A stretch of DNA of 64,000 bases, from the NCBI RefSeq assembly GCF_003063375.1, contig NZ_NERY01000002.1:1-64000 (forward strand). Direction: 5' to 3'. The notes beneath the pieces were generated by a model. The model searched no databases and was not told the origin of the DNA. It worked only from the letters and a program-made list of their open reading frames with translations. Origin of the DNA: Limnohabitans sp. MMS-10A-178. GTDB taxonomy: Bacteria; Pseudomonadota; Gammaproteobacteria; Burkholderiales; Burkholderiaceae_C. A program made the translations under genes and the position numbers. How positions within the stretch are numbered: position 1 is the first letter of the stretch; each line of letters starts with the position of its first letter. This document shows positions 1 to 8,706 of this stretch, piece by piece.

Positions 1-91
1 TTGGTTCAATGACTACAATTCGTATCACCCGCACAGTGCACTTGGCTACTTGCCACCAACGCTGTTCAGGGAGAAAAGATCGGTAACTTAA
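1..91 (+). mobile_element. IS3-family transposase (OrfB), C-terminal fragment
   Basis: Frame 2 of the first 91 bases encodes the last 29 residues of an IS3-group transposase: W-F-N-D-Y-N, then H-P-H-S-A-L-G-Y-L-P-P, then F-R-E-K, stop at 89-91. This is the usual end of the integrase (rve) domain of IS3/IS150-like OrfB. The rest lies left of the window, so it may be an intact element or a remnant. The right terminal inverted repeat should fall within the next 50 bases or so; I could not fix its end without the left end. The element is just outside the tRNA-delimited island that starts at 1814. Confidence 0.85.
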
Positions 92-298
92 ACATACCGG
101 CGGTACTGGAATACAGGGTCAAGACCAAAATGGATCATGATTATTTAAAGTCCGAAAAGGGTGCAATCGTGAATATTTGAAAGAAGTTTATAGTTACAAC
201 ACTTTCTAATCTTGAGGCCGTAGCCTGGTTTCCCAATACTTAATGGTCGTTTTGCTTTCAGAGCACCGCGAACATGTGACTTCTTAACATAATTTCAG

Positions 299-1615
299 AT
301 GCATAAAATTGTAATCGTGGGCGGTGGTGCTGGGGGTCTTGAGCTTGCGACGCGTCTTGGCAAGGCATATCGACGAAATAAAGATGTCAGTGTCACTTTG
401 GTCGATAAAAATCGAACCCATATTTGGAAGCCTAAGCTTCACGAAATTGCATCAGGCAGTATGGATTTTGGTGATCACGAAGTTGATTACATGGCTCATG
501 CCCACTGGAATCATTTTATTTTCAGGATTGGAGAGCTCAGGGGCTTGGATCGATTGAGTAAAACCATTGACTTAGCCCCTTACTTGGATGCCGAAAATGC
601 CCCTGTCACGCCTGTGCAAAAAATTGAATATGACACTTTGGTCATTTGCATTGGTAGCCTGAGCAATGATTTTGGAACGCAAGGCGTGAAGGAATATGCT
701 CTTAAGTTGGAAAATCAAACGGATGCCAAGCTGTTTCATTCAAAAATGGTTAACGCATGTATCCGCGCGCATCATCAATCTGAACTGATTGATCAAAGTC
801 AGCTTCATGTCGTGATTATTGGCGCTGGTGCAACTGGTGTAGAACTAGCCGCTGAGCTGCATAGAACCACACGTGAGGTGGTGGCTTTTGGCTTGAGTGG
901 TATTGATACAGACAAGGATTTAAAAATTAGCCTCATAGAAGCGGCAGACAGAATCTTGCCTGCTTTAAATCCTAGGCTCTCACATGCGACGGAGCAGCTC
1001 ATTAGCAAATTGGGCGTGAAGGTCCTTACAAACTCCAAGGTGATGGAGGTAATGCCAAACGGTATTCGCCTGTCAGATGGCCAATTGATTGAGTCTCAAT
1101 TGGTTGTATGGGCCGCCGGTGTTAAGGCACCCGATTTTCTGAAGAATTTTGGCGGCTTGGAGACGAACAAATTGAACCAAATTGTGGTTCAAAGTACTTT
1201 GCAATCTACTCTTGATTCAGATATTTTTGCATTAGGTGATTGCGCTGCTTGTCCCTGCACAGATGAAGAGGGCGGACGCGCAGGAATTGTTCCCCCTAGA
1301 GCGCAAGCCGCCCATCAACAAGCAACCCACATGTACCGCCAAATTCAAAGACGGCTTGCTGAAAAACCACTCAAGCCATATCACTACAAAGACTTTGGAT
1401 CATTGGTGTCTCTTGGAAAGTTCAGCACAGTGGGCAACATGATGGGTGGCGTCATAGGCAAAAACTTGATGATCGAAGGTTTTTTTGCCAAGCTGATGTA
1501 TTTGTCTTTGTACAAGCTTCATGAACTCACCATTCATGGGTTTTTAAAGACTGCTCTTTACACGCTAGCCAGGATGCTGACAAAGCAGGCTAACCCAACC
1601 GTCAAGTTGCATTGA
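299..1615 (+). CDS. type II NADH dehydrogenase-like FAD-dependent oxidoreductase
   Basis: 438 residues, the usual length for an Ndh-2 enzyme, which passes electrons from NADH to quinone at the inner face of the membrane without pumping protons. The N-terminal FAD Rossmann motif GGGAGGLE is at residues 8-15, and a second dinucleotide (NADH) motif GAGATGVE starts at residue 175. A flavin-contacting LGDCAAC stretch lies near residues 312-318. The C-terminal 60 residues are hydrophobic/amphipathic, as in the membrane-anchoring end of Ndh-2. The start is the ATG at 299; no good ribosome site is visible before it. The gene stands alone and a strong hairpin follows its stop. A sulfide:quinone reductase is less likely because the redox-active cysteines are not in their usual places. 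Confidence 0.85.
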   Translation: MHKIVIVGGGAGGLELATRLGKAYRRNKDVSVTLVDKNRTHIWKPKLHEIASGSMDFGDHEVDYMAHAHWNHFIFRIGELRGLDRLSKTIDLAPYLDAENAPVTPVQKIEYDTLVICIGSLSNDFGTQGVKEYALKLENQTDAKLFHSKMVNACIRAHHQSELIDQSQLHVVIIGAGATGVELAAELHRTTREVVAFGLSGIDTDKDLKISLIEAADRILPALNPRLSHATEQLISKLGVKVLTNSKVMEVMPNGIRLSDGQLIESQLVVWAAGVKAPDFLKNFGGLETNKLNQIVVQSTLQSTLDSDIFALGDCAACPCTDEEGGRAGIVPPRAQAAHQQATHMYRQIQRRLAEKPLKPYHYKDFGSLVSLGKFSTVGNMMGGVIGKNLMIEGFFAKLMYLSLYKLHELTIHGFLKTALYTLARMLTKQANPTVKLH

Positions 1616-1624
1616 TAAGCTGGA

Positions 1625-1645
1625 CGTTTGAGTGGTACTCAAACG
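1625..1645 (+). terminator. hairpin after the NADH dehydrogenase gene
   Basis: Perfect 9-bp inverted repeat (CGTTTGAGT / ACTCAAACG) with a 3-base loop, starting 9 bases after the stop codon of the dehydrogenase gene. No T-run follows, so intrinsic termination is uncertain. It could instead be an mRNA-stabilising stem. Confidence 0.45.
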
Positions 1646-1788
1646 CTATGGGTGGATTACTTCGATACGGTCAGTTGCCCTCTGGAGTCAGGCCCCAATC
1701 CGTTTTGACCCAGAGTGTTAAAAATGTGACCGGTACAAACTGTAAAAGATGTCTCCAGTATGTGCCCTGAGAAGTCCAGAAAATAAAA

Positions 1789-1807
1789 AAGGGGCTATAA
1801 GCCCCTT
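1789..1807 (-). terminator. intrinsic terminator downstream of the tRNA-Asn fragment
   Basis: An 8-bp stem AAGGGGCT/AGCCCCTT with loop ATA. On the minus strand it is followed by a T-rich tract (complement of the AAATAAAAAA at 1781-1790). It lies 6 bases beyond the CCA end of the tRNA-Asn 3' fragment, where a tRNA gene would have its terminator. The other fragment, at 60548, is likewise followed by a terminator of different sequence. Confidence 0.7.
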
Positions 1808-1813
1808 GTTTAT

Positions 1814-1858
1814 TGGCTCCTCGACCTGGGCTCGAACCAGGGACCTACGGATTAACAG
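1814..1858 (-). other. 3' fragment of tRNA-Asn(GTT); att site
   Basis: Read on the minus strand, these 45 bases give the anticodon loop (CTGTTAAT, anticodon GTT), variable loop, a complete T-arm (CCTGG-TTCGAGC-CCAGG), the 3' acceptor strand and an encoded CCA. The 5' half of the tRNA is missing; the sequence diverges right after the anticodon loop. An identical 45-mer is at 60548-60592 beside an integrase gene. This is the pattern left when a tyrosine recombinase uses the anticodon loop of a tRNA gene as crossover site and displaces the 3' end. The intact tRNA gene is not in the window. Confidence 0.85.
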
Positions 1859-2045
1859 AAAGCCAGGCTCCTCAAAAACTCATATAAATCAATGACTTAT
1901 AGCTGAAAATGGCAAACGTGTAATATTTCGTGTAATTGAACGAAAACTGTAAATTACAGTTTCGCCAGCAATTTCGTAGATTTTGCACTCAGCAGCTTAA
2001 GGTGTCAGACCGAAAGTTAGAAGCCTAGCCTTAGGACTCGCGCTT
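1850..2045. repeat. att-like repeat, copy 1 (type I)
   Basis: Begins GATTAACAGAAAGCCAGGCT, then CTCCTCAAAA, ATAAATCAATGACTTA and a direct repeat CGTGTAAT-ATTT-CGTGTAAT. A near-perfect palindrome follows (AAACTGTAA-A-TTACAGTTT, 1944-1962). Copy 3 (15080) shares the type I palindrome and its flank; copies 2 and 4 carry a different palindrome at the same place. Together with the tRNA fragment, the 1814-1908 stretch matches 60548-60642 with one mismatch that I can see. The rest of the 1616-2217 gap holds the hairpin and terminator listed separately; 2046-2217 shows nothing recognisable. Confidence 0.75.
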
Positions 2046-2217
2046 GTTTTTGGAAAAGTTAGAAGACGTGAAAATCAAATCTTCATCAAAATGATTGCTC
2101 CATTGAATCAGTTTTGCTTTCAGCGGGTTAACCGTGCTACTGGCTAGTAGTGGTCATCCTTTCTTGTTTTACACGACAGTTGGTTGCTAATTGGCGCTTT
2201 TGAAGCATGTAGGTTGG

Positions 2218-5200
2218 CTAATTCTTTTTTAGGCGTGCGTAAATACGCGTGACCCACTGCCCTAGATCATCCAAGTAGTTGAATACAACTGGAATGACCA
2301 GCAAACTTAGAACGGTGCTGGTGATGAGTCCACCAATAACGGCAATTGCCATGGGTGAGCGAAAACTGGTATCGGCCGCTCCCCAACCTAGAGCAATAGG
2401 CAGCATGCCCGCTCCCATGGCAATGGTGGTCATCACAATTGGGCGCGCTCGTTTGTGGCAAGCATCAATCATGGCGTCCCAGCGGCTCATGCCGGGTACA
2501 GCAGGATTGCTCCCTTCCGCTGGTTTGCCACGCCGCGCTTCAATGGCGTACTCCACCAGCAAGATGGAGTTTTTGGTAGCAATACCCATCAGCATGATCA
2601 AGCCAATGAGTGATGGCATCGAAAAACTCTTTTGAGCAATCAATAAGCCAACAAACGCGCCACCCAGAGAAAGTGGCAGCGCCGCCAAAATAGTAAGCGG
2701 GTGTAAAAAGCCTTTGAAAAGCAGCACAAGTACGATGTATATGCACAACACGCCAATTGTCATTGCCAGACCAAAACTTGCAAACAACTCACCCATGACC
2801 TCGGCATCTCCCACCTCAACCACTTTCACGCCCGGTGGCAGACTTTGTAACGAAGGTAGCTTTTGAACCGCCTGCGTCACATCCCCTAAGGGCATACCAG
2901 AGAGTTCAATTTCAAAATTGACATTTCGTTGGCGATCGTACCGGTCAATCACCGCTGGCCCGCTTGCAAGCTCTATGCTGGCTACTTGGCCAAGCATGAC
3001 GGGACCTTTGCTGCCTGGGATGATTAAGCGCTCAAGCACGCCCAAGTCTTTGCGCGCATCGTCGCTTAGCCTGACCACAATGGGCACCTGCCGCTGAGAC
3101 AAGTTGAGCTTGGGCAAGGCCGCGTCGTAATCACCCAAGGTGGCTACGCGCAAGGTGTCGCTGATGGCTGCGCTGGTCACGCCCAAATCAGCAGCCTTTG
3201 CAAAGTCGGGGCGCACAGCGATTTCTGGGCGCACAAGGCTGGCGGTAGACGCAATAGAGCCCAAGCCATTGACGGTGCGCAAGTCATTTTCGACTGCCAT
3301 GGCTGCAGTTTGTAAGGCCTGCGGGTCATCGCCTGTGAGCACCAAAACGTATTTCTCACCAGAGCCGCCCAATCCCACCTTGGTTCTCACGCCAGGCAAC
3401 TGTTGCAGCGCCTGACGAATGTCGTTTTCAATTTGCTGCTTAAGCGGACGTTGACTGCGCTCGGTCAGTTGAATGGTCAGGGTGGCTTTTCTAACTTCGG
3501 CAGCGCCGCTACCTGCGAATGGGTCAGAGCCTGCGCTGCCACCACCGATGGTGGTGTAGACACTCTGCACATCTTTTATCGATGCCAAAAGGGTTCGAGC
3601 TTGCTCGGCGCTGGCCTGGGTTTGCTCAAGCGTTGATCCTGGGGGCAACTCAACATAGACCTGGGTTTGCGAATTGTTGTCGGGCGGAATAAAGCCTTGC
3701 GGCAATAAAGGCACCAGCATGATGGAGCCAATAAAAAACAGCGTCGCCATGACCATGGTCACAACGCGATGCTTCATACACCATGCCACCCAAACCATGT
3801 AGTGGGTCAGCCATCTTGGCTCTTTTTCGGGGGTCACGATGGGCTTGAGCATGTAAGCCGCCATCATGGGGGTGAGCACCCGTGCCACTACCAGCGAGGC
3901 AAAAACTGCAAGCGAAGCTGTCCAACCAAATTGCTTGAAAAACTTTCCCGGAATGCCTGACATAAAGGCTGTGGGCAAGAATACGGCGATCAAAGTAAAG
4001 GTGGTGGCGATCACGGCCAAGCCAATTTCATCAGCCGCATCCATGGCCGCTTGGTAAGGCGTTTTTCCCATCCTCAGGTGACGCACGATATTTTCTACTT
4101 CCACAATGGCATCATCTACCAGTACGCCAATGACCAAAGACAAGGCGAGCAGCGTGACCACATTGATTGAGAAGCCCAAATACGCCATTCCAATGAAAGC
4201 AGGGATGACCGACAAGGGCAATGCAACGGCTGAAACAAAAGTGGCTCGCAGGTCACGCAGAAACAGCCAGACCACCAGCACTGCCAATATTGCCCCTTCG
4301 TACAGCAAGATCAGAGAGCTGGAATATTCTTCTTCAACAGGCGTCACAAAATCAAAAGACTCGGTGATTTCGACGTCTGGATGTTGAATTTGAAAATCTG
4401 CTAATGCTTTGCGCACCAAGTGTCCCACGGCCACTTCGCTTTCACCTTTGCTGCGGACCACCTCAAAACCTACCACGGGTGTTCCATTCAGACTGGCAGC
4501 AGAACGAGGTGCCGCTAAGGTGTCGCTGACCTTGGCTACTTGGTCCAAGCGCACGCGTGCGCCACGGGATGTGGCCAGCTCAATTTGGCCGACCTCTTGT
4601 GCGGTTTTGACCGTAGCCAAGGTGCGTACAGCCTGCTCGCCAACGCCCAAGTCCATTCGCCCACCAGAGCCTTCTTGTTGAATTTGTTTGAGTTGGCGCG
4701 ACACTTCAGCCGCGGTGATACCCAACGCCTGCAAGCGGTTAATGTCAAGCGAAATGTGCACTTCGCGCGTGACTCCGCCGACTCGGTTTACTGCGCCTAC
4801 GCCACGCAAGGACAAGAGTTTGCGGGTAATCTCCTTGTCGACCATCCAAGACAAGGCCTCGTCATCCATGCGGTTTGATCGCAGGGTGTAGGCCAGTACT
4901 GGCGTGCCAGCGAGGTTGATTTTTTGAACAATGGGATCGCGCAATTCGCCTGGCAAATCGGCGCGAACACTTTGGATGGCTGAGCGCACATCGTCCACTG
5001 CTTCTTGCACGGGCTTTTCCATTCGAAACTCGGCCGTGATGGACACGGTACCGTCTTGTACTTTGGTGGTGATGTGTTTCAAACCTTGCAAGGGCGCCAA
5101 AGCATTTTCAAGCTTGCGGGCCACATCGGTTTCTAGCTGGGTGGGGGCTGCGCCGGGCAAGCTGGCATTCACCGTAATAGTGGGTAGATCAAGATCTGGA

Positions 5201-5313
5201 AAGTTTTGCACTTTCATTGAACCAAAGGCTATGAAGCCTGCCACCGTCAGCAGAACAAAAAGCATGACCGCTGGAATAGGGTTGCGGATCGACCATGAGG
5301 ATACATTCAACAC
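2218..5313 (-). CDS. RND efflux pump inner-membrane transporter (HAE1/AcrB-like)
   Basis: 1031 residues, the normal length of a resistance-nodulation-division transporter that exports organic compounds from the periplasm or membrane through a tripartite channel, driven by protons. The start MLNVSSWSIRNPIPA and the early transmembrane helix are typical of HAE1 proteins. The proton-relay pair is D400-D401 (VLVDDAIVEVEN in TM4), matching the Asp pair of AcrB. Two large periplasmic domains and the second helix bundle (GLIMLMGIATKNSILLVEYA) follow. The adaptor gene ends 11 bases upstream of this start, so the two form an operon on the minus strand. No outer-membrane channel gene is adjacent, so the pump probably uses a TolC-like protein from elsewhere. 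Substrate unknown. Confidence 0.93.
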   Translation of the reverse strand: MLNVSSWSIRNPIPAVMLFVLLTVAGFIAFGSMKVQNFPDLDLPTITVNASLPGAAPTQLETDVARKLENALAPLQGLKHITTKVQDGTVSITAEFRMEKPVQEAVDDVRSAIQSVRADLPGELRDPIVQKINLAGTPVLAYTLRSNRMDDEALSWMVDKEITRKLLSLRGVGAVNRVGGVTREVHISLDINRLQALGITAAEVSRQLKQIQQEGSGGRMDLGVGEQAVRTLATVKTAQEVGQIELATSRGARVRLDQVAKVSDTLAAPRSAASLNGTPVVGFEVVRSKGESEVAVGHLVRKALADFQIQHPDVEITESFDFVTPVEEEYSSSLILLYEGAILAVLVVWLFLRDLRATFVSAVALPLSVIPAFIGMAYLGFSINVVTLLALSLVIGVLVDDAIVEVENIVRHLRMGKTPYQAAMDAADEIGLAVIATTFTLIAVFLPTAFMSGIPGKFFKQFGWTASLAVFASLVVARVLTPMMAAYMLKPIVTPEKEPRWLTHYMVWVAWCMKHRVVTMVMATLFFIGSIMLVPLLPQGFIPPDNNSQTQVYVELPPGSTLEQTQASAEQARTLLASIKDVQSVYTTIGGGSAGSDPFAGSGAAEVRKATLTIQLTERSQRPLKQQIENDIRQALQQLPGVRTKVGLGGSGEKYVLVLTGDDPQALQTAAMAVENDLRTVNGLGSIASTASLVRPEIAVRPDFAKAADLGVTSAAISDTLRVATLGDYDAALPKLNLSQRQVPIVVRLSDDARKDLGVLERLIIPGSKGPVMLGQVASIELASGPAVIDRYDRQRNVNFEIELSGMPLGDVTQAVQKLPSLQSLPPGVKVVEVGDAEVMGELFASFGLAMTIGVLCIYIVLVLLFKGFLHPLTILAALPLSLGGAFVGLLIAQKSFSMPSLIGLIMLMGIATKNSILLVEYAIEARRGKPAEGSNPAVPGMSRWDAMIDACHKRARPIVMTTIAMGAGMLPIALGWGAADTSFRSPMAIAVIGGLITSTVLSLLVIPVVFNYLDDLGQWVTRIYARLKKN

Positions 5314-5324
5314 AGTGGTCCCCT

Positions 5325-6413
5325 TTATTTGGCCAAAGGAGCTTGATTCACCACGCGCACTGTATCGCCTGAATTTAGAAAAGCACCTCCGCTAACGACC
5401 ACCTGATCATCTGAATTGATACCGCTGAGTATCTCTTGTCGGTCACCGCTCAAACGTCCCGTTTGAACTTTGGTCTGTGTCACTTTTTGATCAGCTCCAA
5501 CTGTGTAGACGTAGCTGAAACCATCGCGTAAAACGACAGCGGTTTGAGGGACGGTCATGGCCTTGCTTTGGCCGAGTAAGATTTCACCCTTGGCATACAT
5601 ACCCGCTCGTGCTGATCCAATTTGATCTGTCAAGTCGACATACACCAAGGCATTGCGTGTTTGCGCATCCACTGAAGGGGCTACCATGCGAACCTTGCCT
5701 TGCAACACTTGTCCGCTGGCCGCTGTAATTTTGACTTGCGCGCCAACTTTAATGCGGCCAATATCAGATGCAGTGACTTCTGCACGCCATTCGAGACGAC
5801 CTTGCCTAATAAGTCGAAATAGCTCCGTGCCAGAATTGACAACGCTACCAATGGTCGCTTGTCGATTGGAAATCACGCCAGCATCGGGTGACTTTACTTG
5901 GGTCTGCGAAAGTCGAACGGTTTGTAATTGAACTGCAGCGCGTGCCGATTGAACACGTGCCTGAGCAATGGCATCGGTGGCAAGTGCTTGGCTTAGCTGA
6001 GCGTTGCTAAAAAACCCTTGCACTTGAAGCGATTTCGCTCGATCAGTTTGCACCCGGGCTTCTGAAGCATTGGCGATAGCTTCGGCTAAGCTGCCCTCAA
6101 CTTGTGCCAGCTCTGCTCGCACAATGTCAGACTGCAAAACGGCAATGACATCACCTTGCTTGACGCGGTCTCCCACATTGACGCGCACTTCAGTGATCTT
6201 TAACCCATTGGCTTCAGCACTAATGATCGCTTCTTGCCAAGCAGCGAGAGAACCATTTGCGATGACTTGCTGGCTGATTTCTAGCTTTGTGGGCTTTGTA
6301 ACATTGACTGAGAGCGCAGGTTTAGTTGCCTGCACTGATCCTTTGCTTGTGTCGTTAGCCGCTTCGACAAAAAAAGGAAATGTCACGATTAAAGTACACA
6401 ATACTGCTTTCAT
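5325..6413 (-). CDS. RND efflux periplasmic adaptor (membrane fusion protein)
   Basis: Periplasmic adaptor linking the RND pump encoded next to it to an outer-membrane channel. With the ATG at 6411-6413 it is 362 residues and begins with a clear signal peptide (MKAVLCTLIVTFPFFVEA). A longer reading to 6461 lacks a signal at its N-terminus, and a GAGAAA ribosome site precedes 6413. Order of domains: biotinyl-lipoyl half (VNVGDRVKQGDVIAVLQ), alpha-hairpin (about residues 95-165), second lipoyl half (SPDAGVIS), beta-barrel and membrane-proximal domain. It is first in the operon, and its promoter should lie in 6414-6640 between the gene and repeat copy 2. No regulator gene is adjacent. Confidence 0.92.
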   Translation of the reverse strand: MKAVLCTLIVTFPFFVEAANDTSKGSVQATKPALSVNVTKPTKLEISQQVIANGSLAAWQEAIISAEANGLKITEVRVNVGDRVKQGDVIAVLQSDIVRAELAQVEGSLAEAIANASEARVQTDRAKSLQVQGFFSNAQLSQALATDAIAQARVQSARAAVQLQTVRLSQTQVKSPDAGVISNRQATIGSVVNSGTELFRLIRQGRLEWRAEVTASDIGRIKVGAQVKITAASGQVLQGKVRMVAPSVDAQTRNALVYVDLTDQIGSARAGMYAKGEILLGQSKAMTVPQTAVVLRDGFSYVYTVGADQKVTQTKVQTGRLSGDRQEILSGINSDDQVVVSGGAFLNSGDTVRVVNQAPLAK

Positions 6414-6640
6414 ATATTTCTCGCTTTTTTTCAATGCAATTAATTGTAGAAGCGAAGGCAATTAAACAAAAAAATCGATACCGTATTTCCCTAAATCGAT
6501 TGACATTCATGATTTCTGTTTAGTAAGTGTGTTGGCAAGGTATAAGTCCCAAAGTGTTCTGAGTTAAAAAGCAAAAAGCAGCGCGTAAGGCTATGCTTTT
6601 TAGGTGACTACTTGGCCTAAGCTTTGACCACAAAACCTCT

Positions 6641-6942
6641 GATTAACAGAAAGCCAGGCTCCTCAAAAAACCATATATATCAACGACTTATAAGTTTTTT
6701 TGATAAACGTGTAATATTTCGTGTAATAACCCCAAAAGTTACATAATGTAACTTTCCAGCCAAAACAGTCAAATTTGCAATTGTCTGCGTCATTATGCAG
6801 GTGAAAGTTTGAAGCCAGGCGCGGGGCTTAAATCAGTTGGGGCCGAAGTTCGACGCCATGCGCGAACACAGAACTGGGCATATTGAGCAGCACCGGAATT
6901 GAAAACCGTGTCATGCCTCGTGTTATCAATTTGTAGTTCGTG
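6641..6942. repeat. att-like repeat, copy 2 (type II)
   Basis: Starts GATTAACAGAAAGCCAGGCT and carries the CGTGTAAT direct repeat. Its palindrome, AAAGTTACAT-A-ATGTAACTTT (6735-6755, 10-bp arms), differs from that of copies 1 and 3. From the palindrome to about 6942 it is close to copy 4 (about 60678-60893), including TTTGCAATTGTCTG, GGGGCTTAAATCAGTTGGGG and GAACTGGGCATATTGAGCAG. The tRNA part is absent; upstream only CTCTGATTAACAG is kept, as in copy 3. It ends 7 bases from the stop of the haloacid dehalogenase gene and occupies most of the 6414-6948 gap. Confidence 0.75.
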
Positions 6943-6948
6943 GGTTGC

Positions 6949-7644
6949 TCAAAGGTTTAATGAGCTCAATACTGAATTGAGGTCAGCGCCAGAAAAATGC
7001 GGCTTGGGTGTCAAAGCTTCAAAAGGCAAACCTTGTCGATTGACCCAGTGCGTTGTAAATCCAAACCAAGTGGCACCCAATGCATCCCATGCGTTGCTGG
7101 ATACAAAAAGCACTTCATCTTTTTTTACGGGAATAGTTTCTTGAACCAATGCGTAACTTTCTGGAGAAGTCTTAAATAGTCGAATCGGATCGACTGAAAT
7201 GACATGGTCTAAAACATCTTCCATACCAGCACTCTTGACTGCTGAAGTCAGCATATCCACACTGCCATTTGAGAGGATGGCAGTCGTGAGGCCTTTGGCT
7301 TTAATCTTTTGGAGAACCGCCAAGTTTTCAGCAAATGGCGTCAGGTGAGCGTATTGCTGCATCAGTTTTTCAACCTGTCCAGATTGACGGTCTAGCTTGA
7401 GTCGGTCCAATGTGTACTCCAATGACAAGCGAGTAAGCTCCCAAAATGGGCGGAAGTATTGGCTGCCAGAGACGTTGTGTGGATCTGACTGCGTAATCAA
7501 CCTTGTGTACTCAATTTGCTTGTCGCGCCACTTAATGGCTATATCAGCACCTTGACTTGGATAAAAGCTTTCAGCCAAGACTTGGATTGAGTAAACATCA
7601 AACAAGGTGCCATAGGCATCAAAAACAACGGCTTTGATTTTCAT
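6949..7644 (-). CDS. (S)-2-haloacid dehalogenase, type II (HAD superfamily)
   Basis: Hydrolyses L-2-haloalkanoic acids such as 2-chloropropionate to D-2-hydroxy acids with release of halide. 231 residues, the typical length of L-DEX enzymes. The HAD nucleophile is D9 in VFDAYGTLFDV. The second motif is LSNGS, and the conserved lysine is in the LFKTSPESYALV region. The family signature near the end reads SSNAWDALGATWFGF followed by HWVNR, characteristic of true haloacid dehalogenases rather than general HAD phosphatases. The GST gene lies 3 bases upstream on the same strand, so they are one operon. A reductive dehalogenase gene is divergently placed 2 kb away, which supports a role with halogenated compounds. 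Confidence 0.92.
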   Translation of the reverse strand: MKIKAVVFDAYGTLFDVYSIQVLAESFYPSQGADIAIKWRDKQIEYTRLITQSDPHNVSGSQYFRPFWELTRLSLEYTLDRLKLDRQSGQVEKLMQQYAHLTPFAENLAVLQKIKAKGLTTAILSNGSVDMLTSAVKSAGMEDVLDHVISVDPIRLFKTSPESYALVQETIPVKKDEVLFVSSNAWDALGATWFGFTTHWVNRQGLPFEALTPKPHFSGADLNSVLSSLNL

Positions 7645-7647
7645 TGC

Positions 7648-8343
7648 TCAAGCCCCTGCAGCTTTAAGGCGCTCGTTAGATGGAAAGAGCTTTTTGCGAG
7701 CGTCTTCATCCATCTCAGTTTTGAAAGAAAACTTCGTCTTCAAGGCTTCTGCTCGTTGCGCTGCAGGACGCGCGTTGATTTCATCAAGCAAACGCTTGAC
7801 GTGTGGCAGTTTTTCCCATGCTTCAGCACCTAGCACAAAGGGCGCAACGCGAGCCCAGCCCCAAACCGACATGTCCACAATGGTGTACTCATTACCCATC
7901 ATGTAAGGCTGATTTGCCAAGTGGTCATTAATAAGGTGCCAATGACGCCATGCTTCAAAGTCATAACGATTCACCGCGTATTCTTTGGGCTCTGGTGCGA
8001 AGTGTTTGAAGTGAACGGCTTGACCACAGTAAGGACCAATGCCCGTAGCAACAAACATAAGCCATGAATACATTTCAGCTTTGTTCTTTGGTGTGTCCGC
8101 TGGAACAAACTTGCCAATCTTTTCTGACAAATAAATTAGCATTGCATTGCTGTCAAGTACACGAACATCATCGTCCAGCATGGCAGGCGTCTTTGCATTG
8201 GGAGTGATGGCCTTGAATGCATTTGAGTGTTGTTCGCCTTTGCGCGTATCCACTGGGATGATCTCGTAGGGCTCACCAGTCTCTTCAAGGTAAAGAGCAA
8301 TCTTCAAAGGATTGGGGGAGGGGTGGAAATAGAACTTGATCAT
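7648..8343 (-). CDS. glutathione S-transferase family protein (Nu/YfcG-like)
   Basis: 231 residues from the ATG at 8341-8343, which has an AAAGG ribosome site 8 bases upstream; a longer frame to 8403 has no support. N-terminal thioredoxin-like domain (MIKFYFHPSPNPLKIALYLE, then TPNAKTPAM with the cis-proline, then DSNAMLIYLSEK for the glutathione gamma-glutamyl site). An all-helical C-terminal domain (about residues 90-200) contains NEYTIVDMSVWGW. The SPNP active-site neighbourhood resembles the Nu-class (YfcG/YghU-like) enzymes, which act as disulfide-bond reductases. Co-transcribed with the haloacid dehalogenase gene, so a glutathione-dependent step in handling halogenated substrates is plausible but not shown. 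Confidence 0.88.
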   Translation of the reverse strand: MIKFYFHPSPNPLKIALYLEETGEPYEIIPVDTRKGEQHSNAFKAITPNAKTPAMLDDDVRVLDSNAMLIYLSEKIGKFVPADTPKNKAEMYSWLMFVATGIGPYCGQAVHFKHFAPEPKEYAVNRYDFEAWRHWHLINDHLANQPYMMGNEYTIVDMSVWGWARVAPFVLGAEAWEKLPHVKRLLDEINARPAAQRAEALKTKFSFKTEMDEDARKKLFPSNERLKAAGA

Positions 8344-8377
8344 GTCAGATGCCTTTGTGCTTAGGGGTGAAAAGAAT

Positions 8378-8515
8378 TTAAACGAATGCCAGCCAAATAC
8401 CAAGAGGCAGAAAAGCCAGACTCAACAAATGTCCAACGATAACGGTGGAGGCAACCTTGTTGGGCTCCACCTGAAATTTCACGGGAAGTGCGATGGAAGC
8501 AATTTTTGAAAACAT
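8378..8515 (-). pseudogene. 45-codon remnant resembling the C-terminus of an AEC-family permease
   Basis: A minus-strand frame of 45 codons (ATG at 8513-8515, TAA at 8378-8380) ends in EPNKVASTVIVGHLL followed by a hydrophobic helix (SLAFLPLGIWLAF). That is how auxin-efflux-carrier (AEC) permeases usually end. Only the last helix or so is left, so this is more likely a decayed fragment than a small protein. It lies just upstream of the GST gene. The rest of 8516-8706 is AT-rich and probably holds the promoter of the reductive dehalogenase gene (a TATAAG is visible at about 8668). Confidence 0.35.
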
Positions 8516-8706
8516 GAGCCCTCACTGAATGAGTGTCAAACTAGAACGCATTGCAGTATCTCGTATTTAATGAAACAATTCCAAAATATCAATTTGCAAT
8601 TCATACAAATGGATAGACTTCGCTTTAGCAAATAATTATCCAGCGCGTGGTGAATACACAGACACTGTATAAGAGGACATATTTTTCTTTGATGATGTTG
8701 TAATTC

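Noticed and set aside
1814..1858. Complete tRNA-Asn gene
   Set aside because: Only the part from the anticodon loop to CCA is present; the D-arm and 5' acceptor strand are absent at both 1814 and 60548.
1850..2045. Integron attC sites
   Set aside because: GTTAGAC/GTTAGAA-like ends near the repeats recall attC R boxes, but no matching RYYYAAC partner, no typical short cassettes and no integron integrase are present; the tRNA-based tyrosine-integrase explanation fits better.
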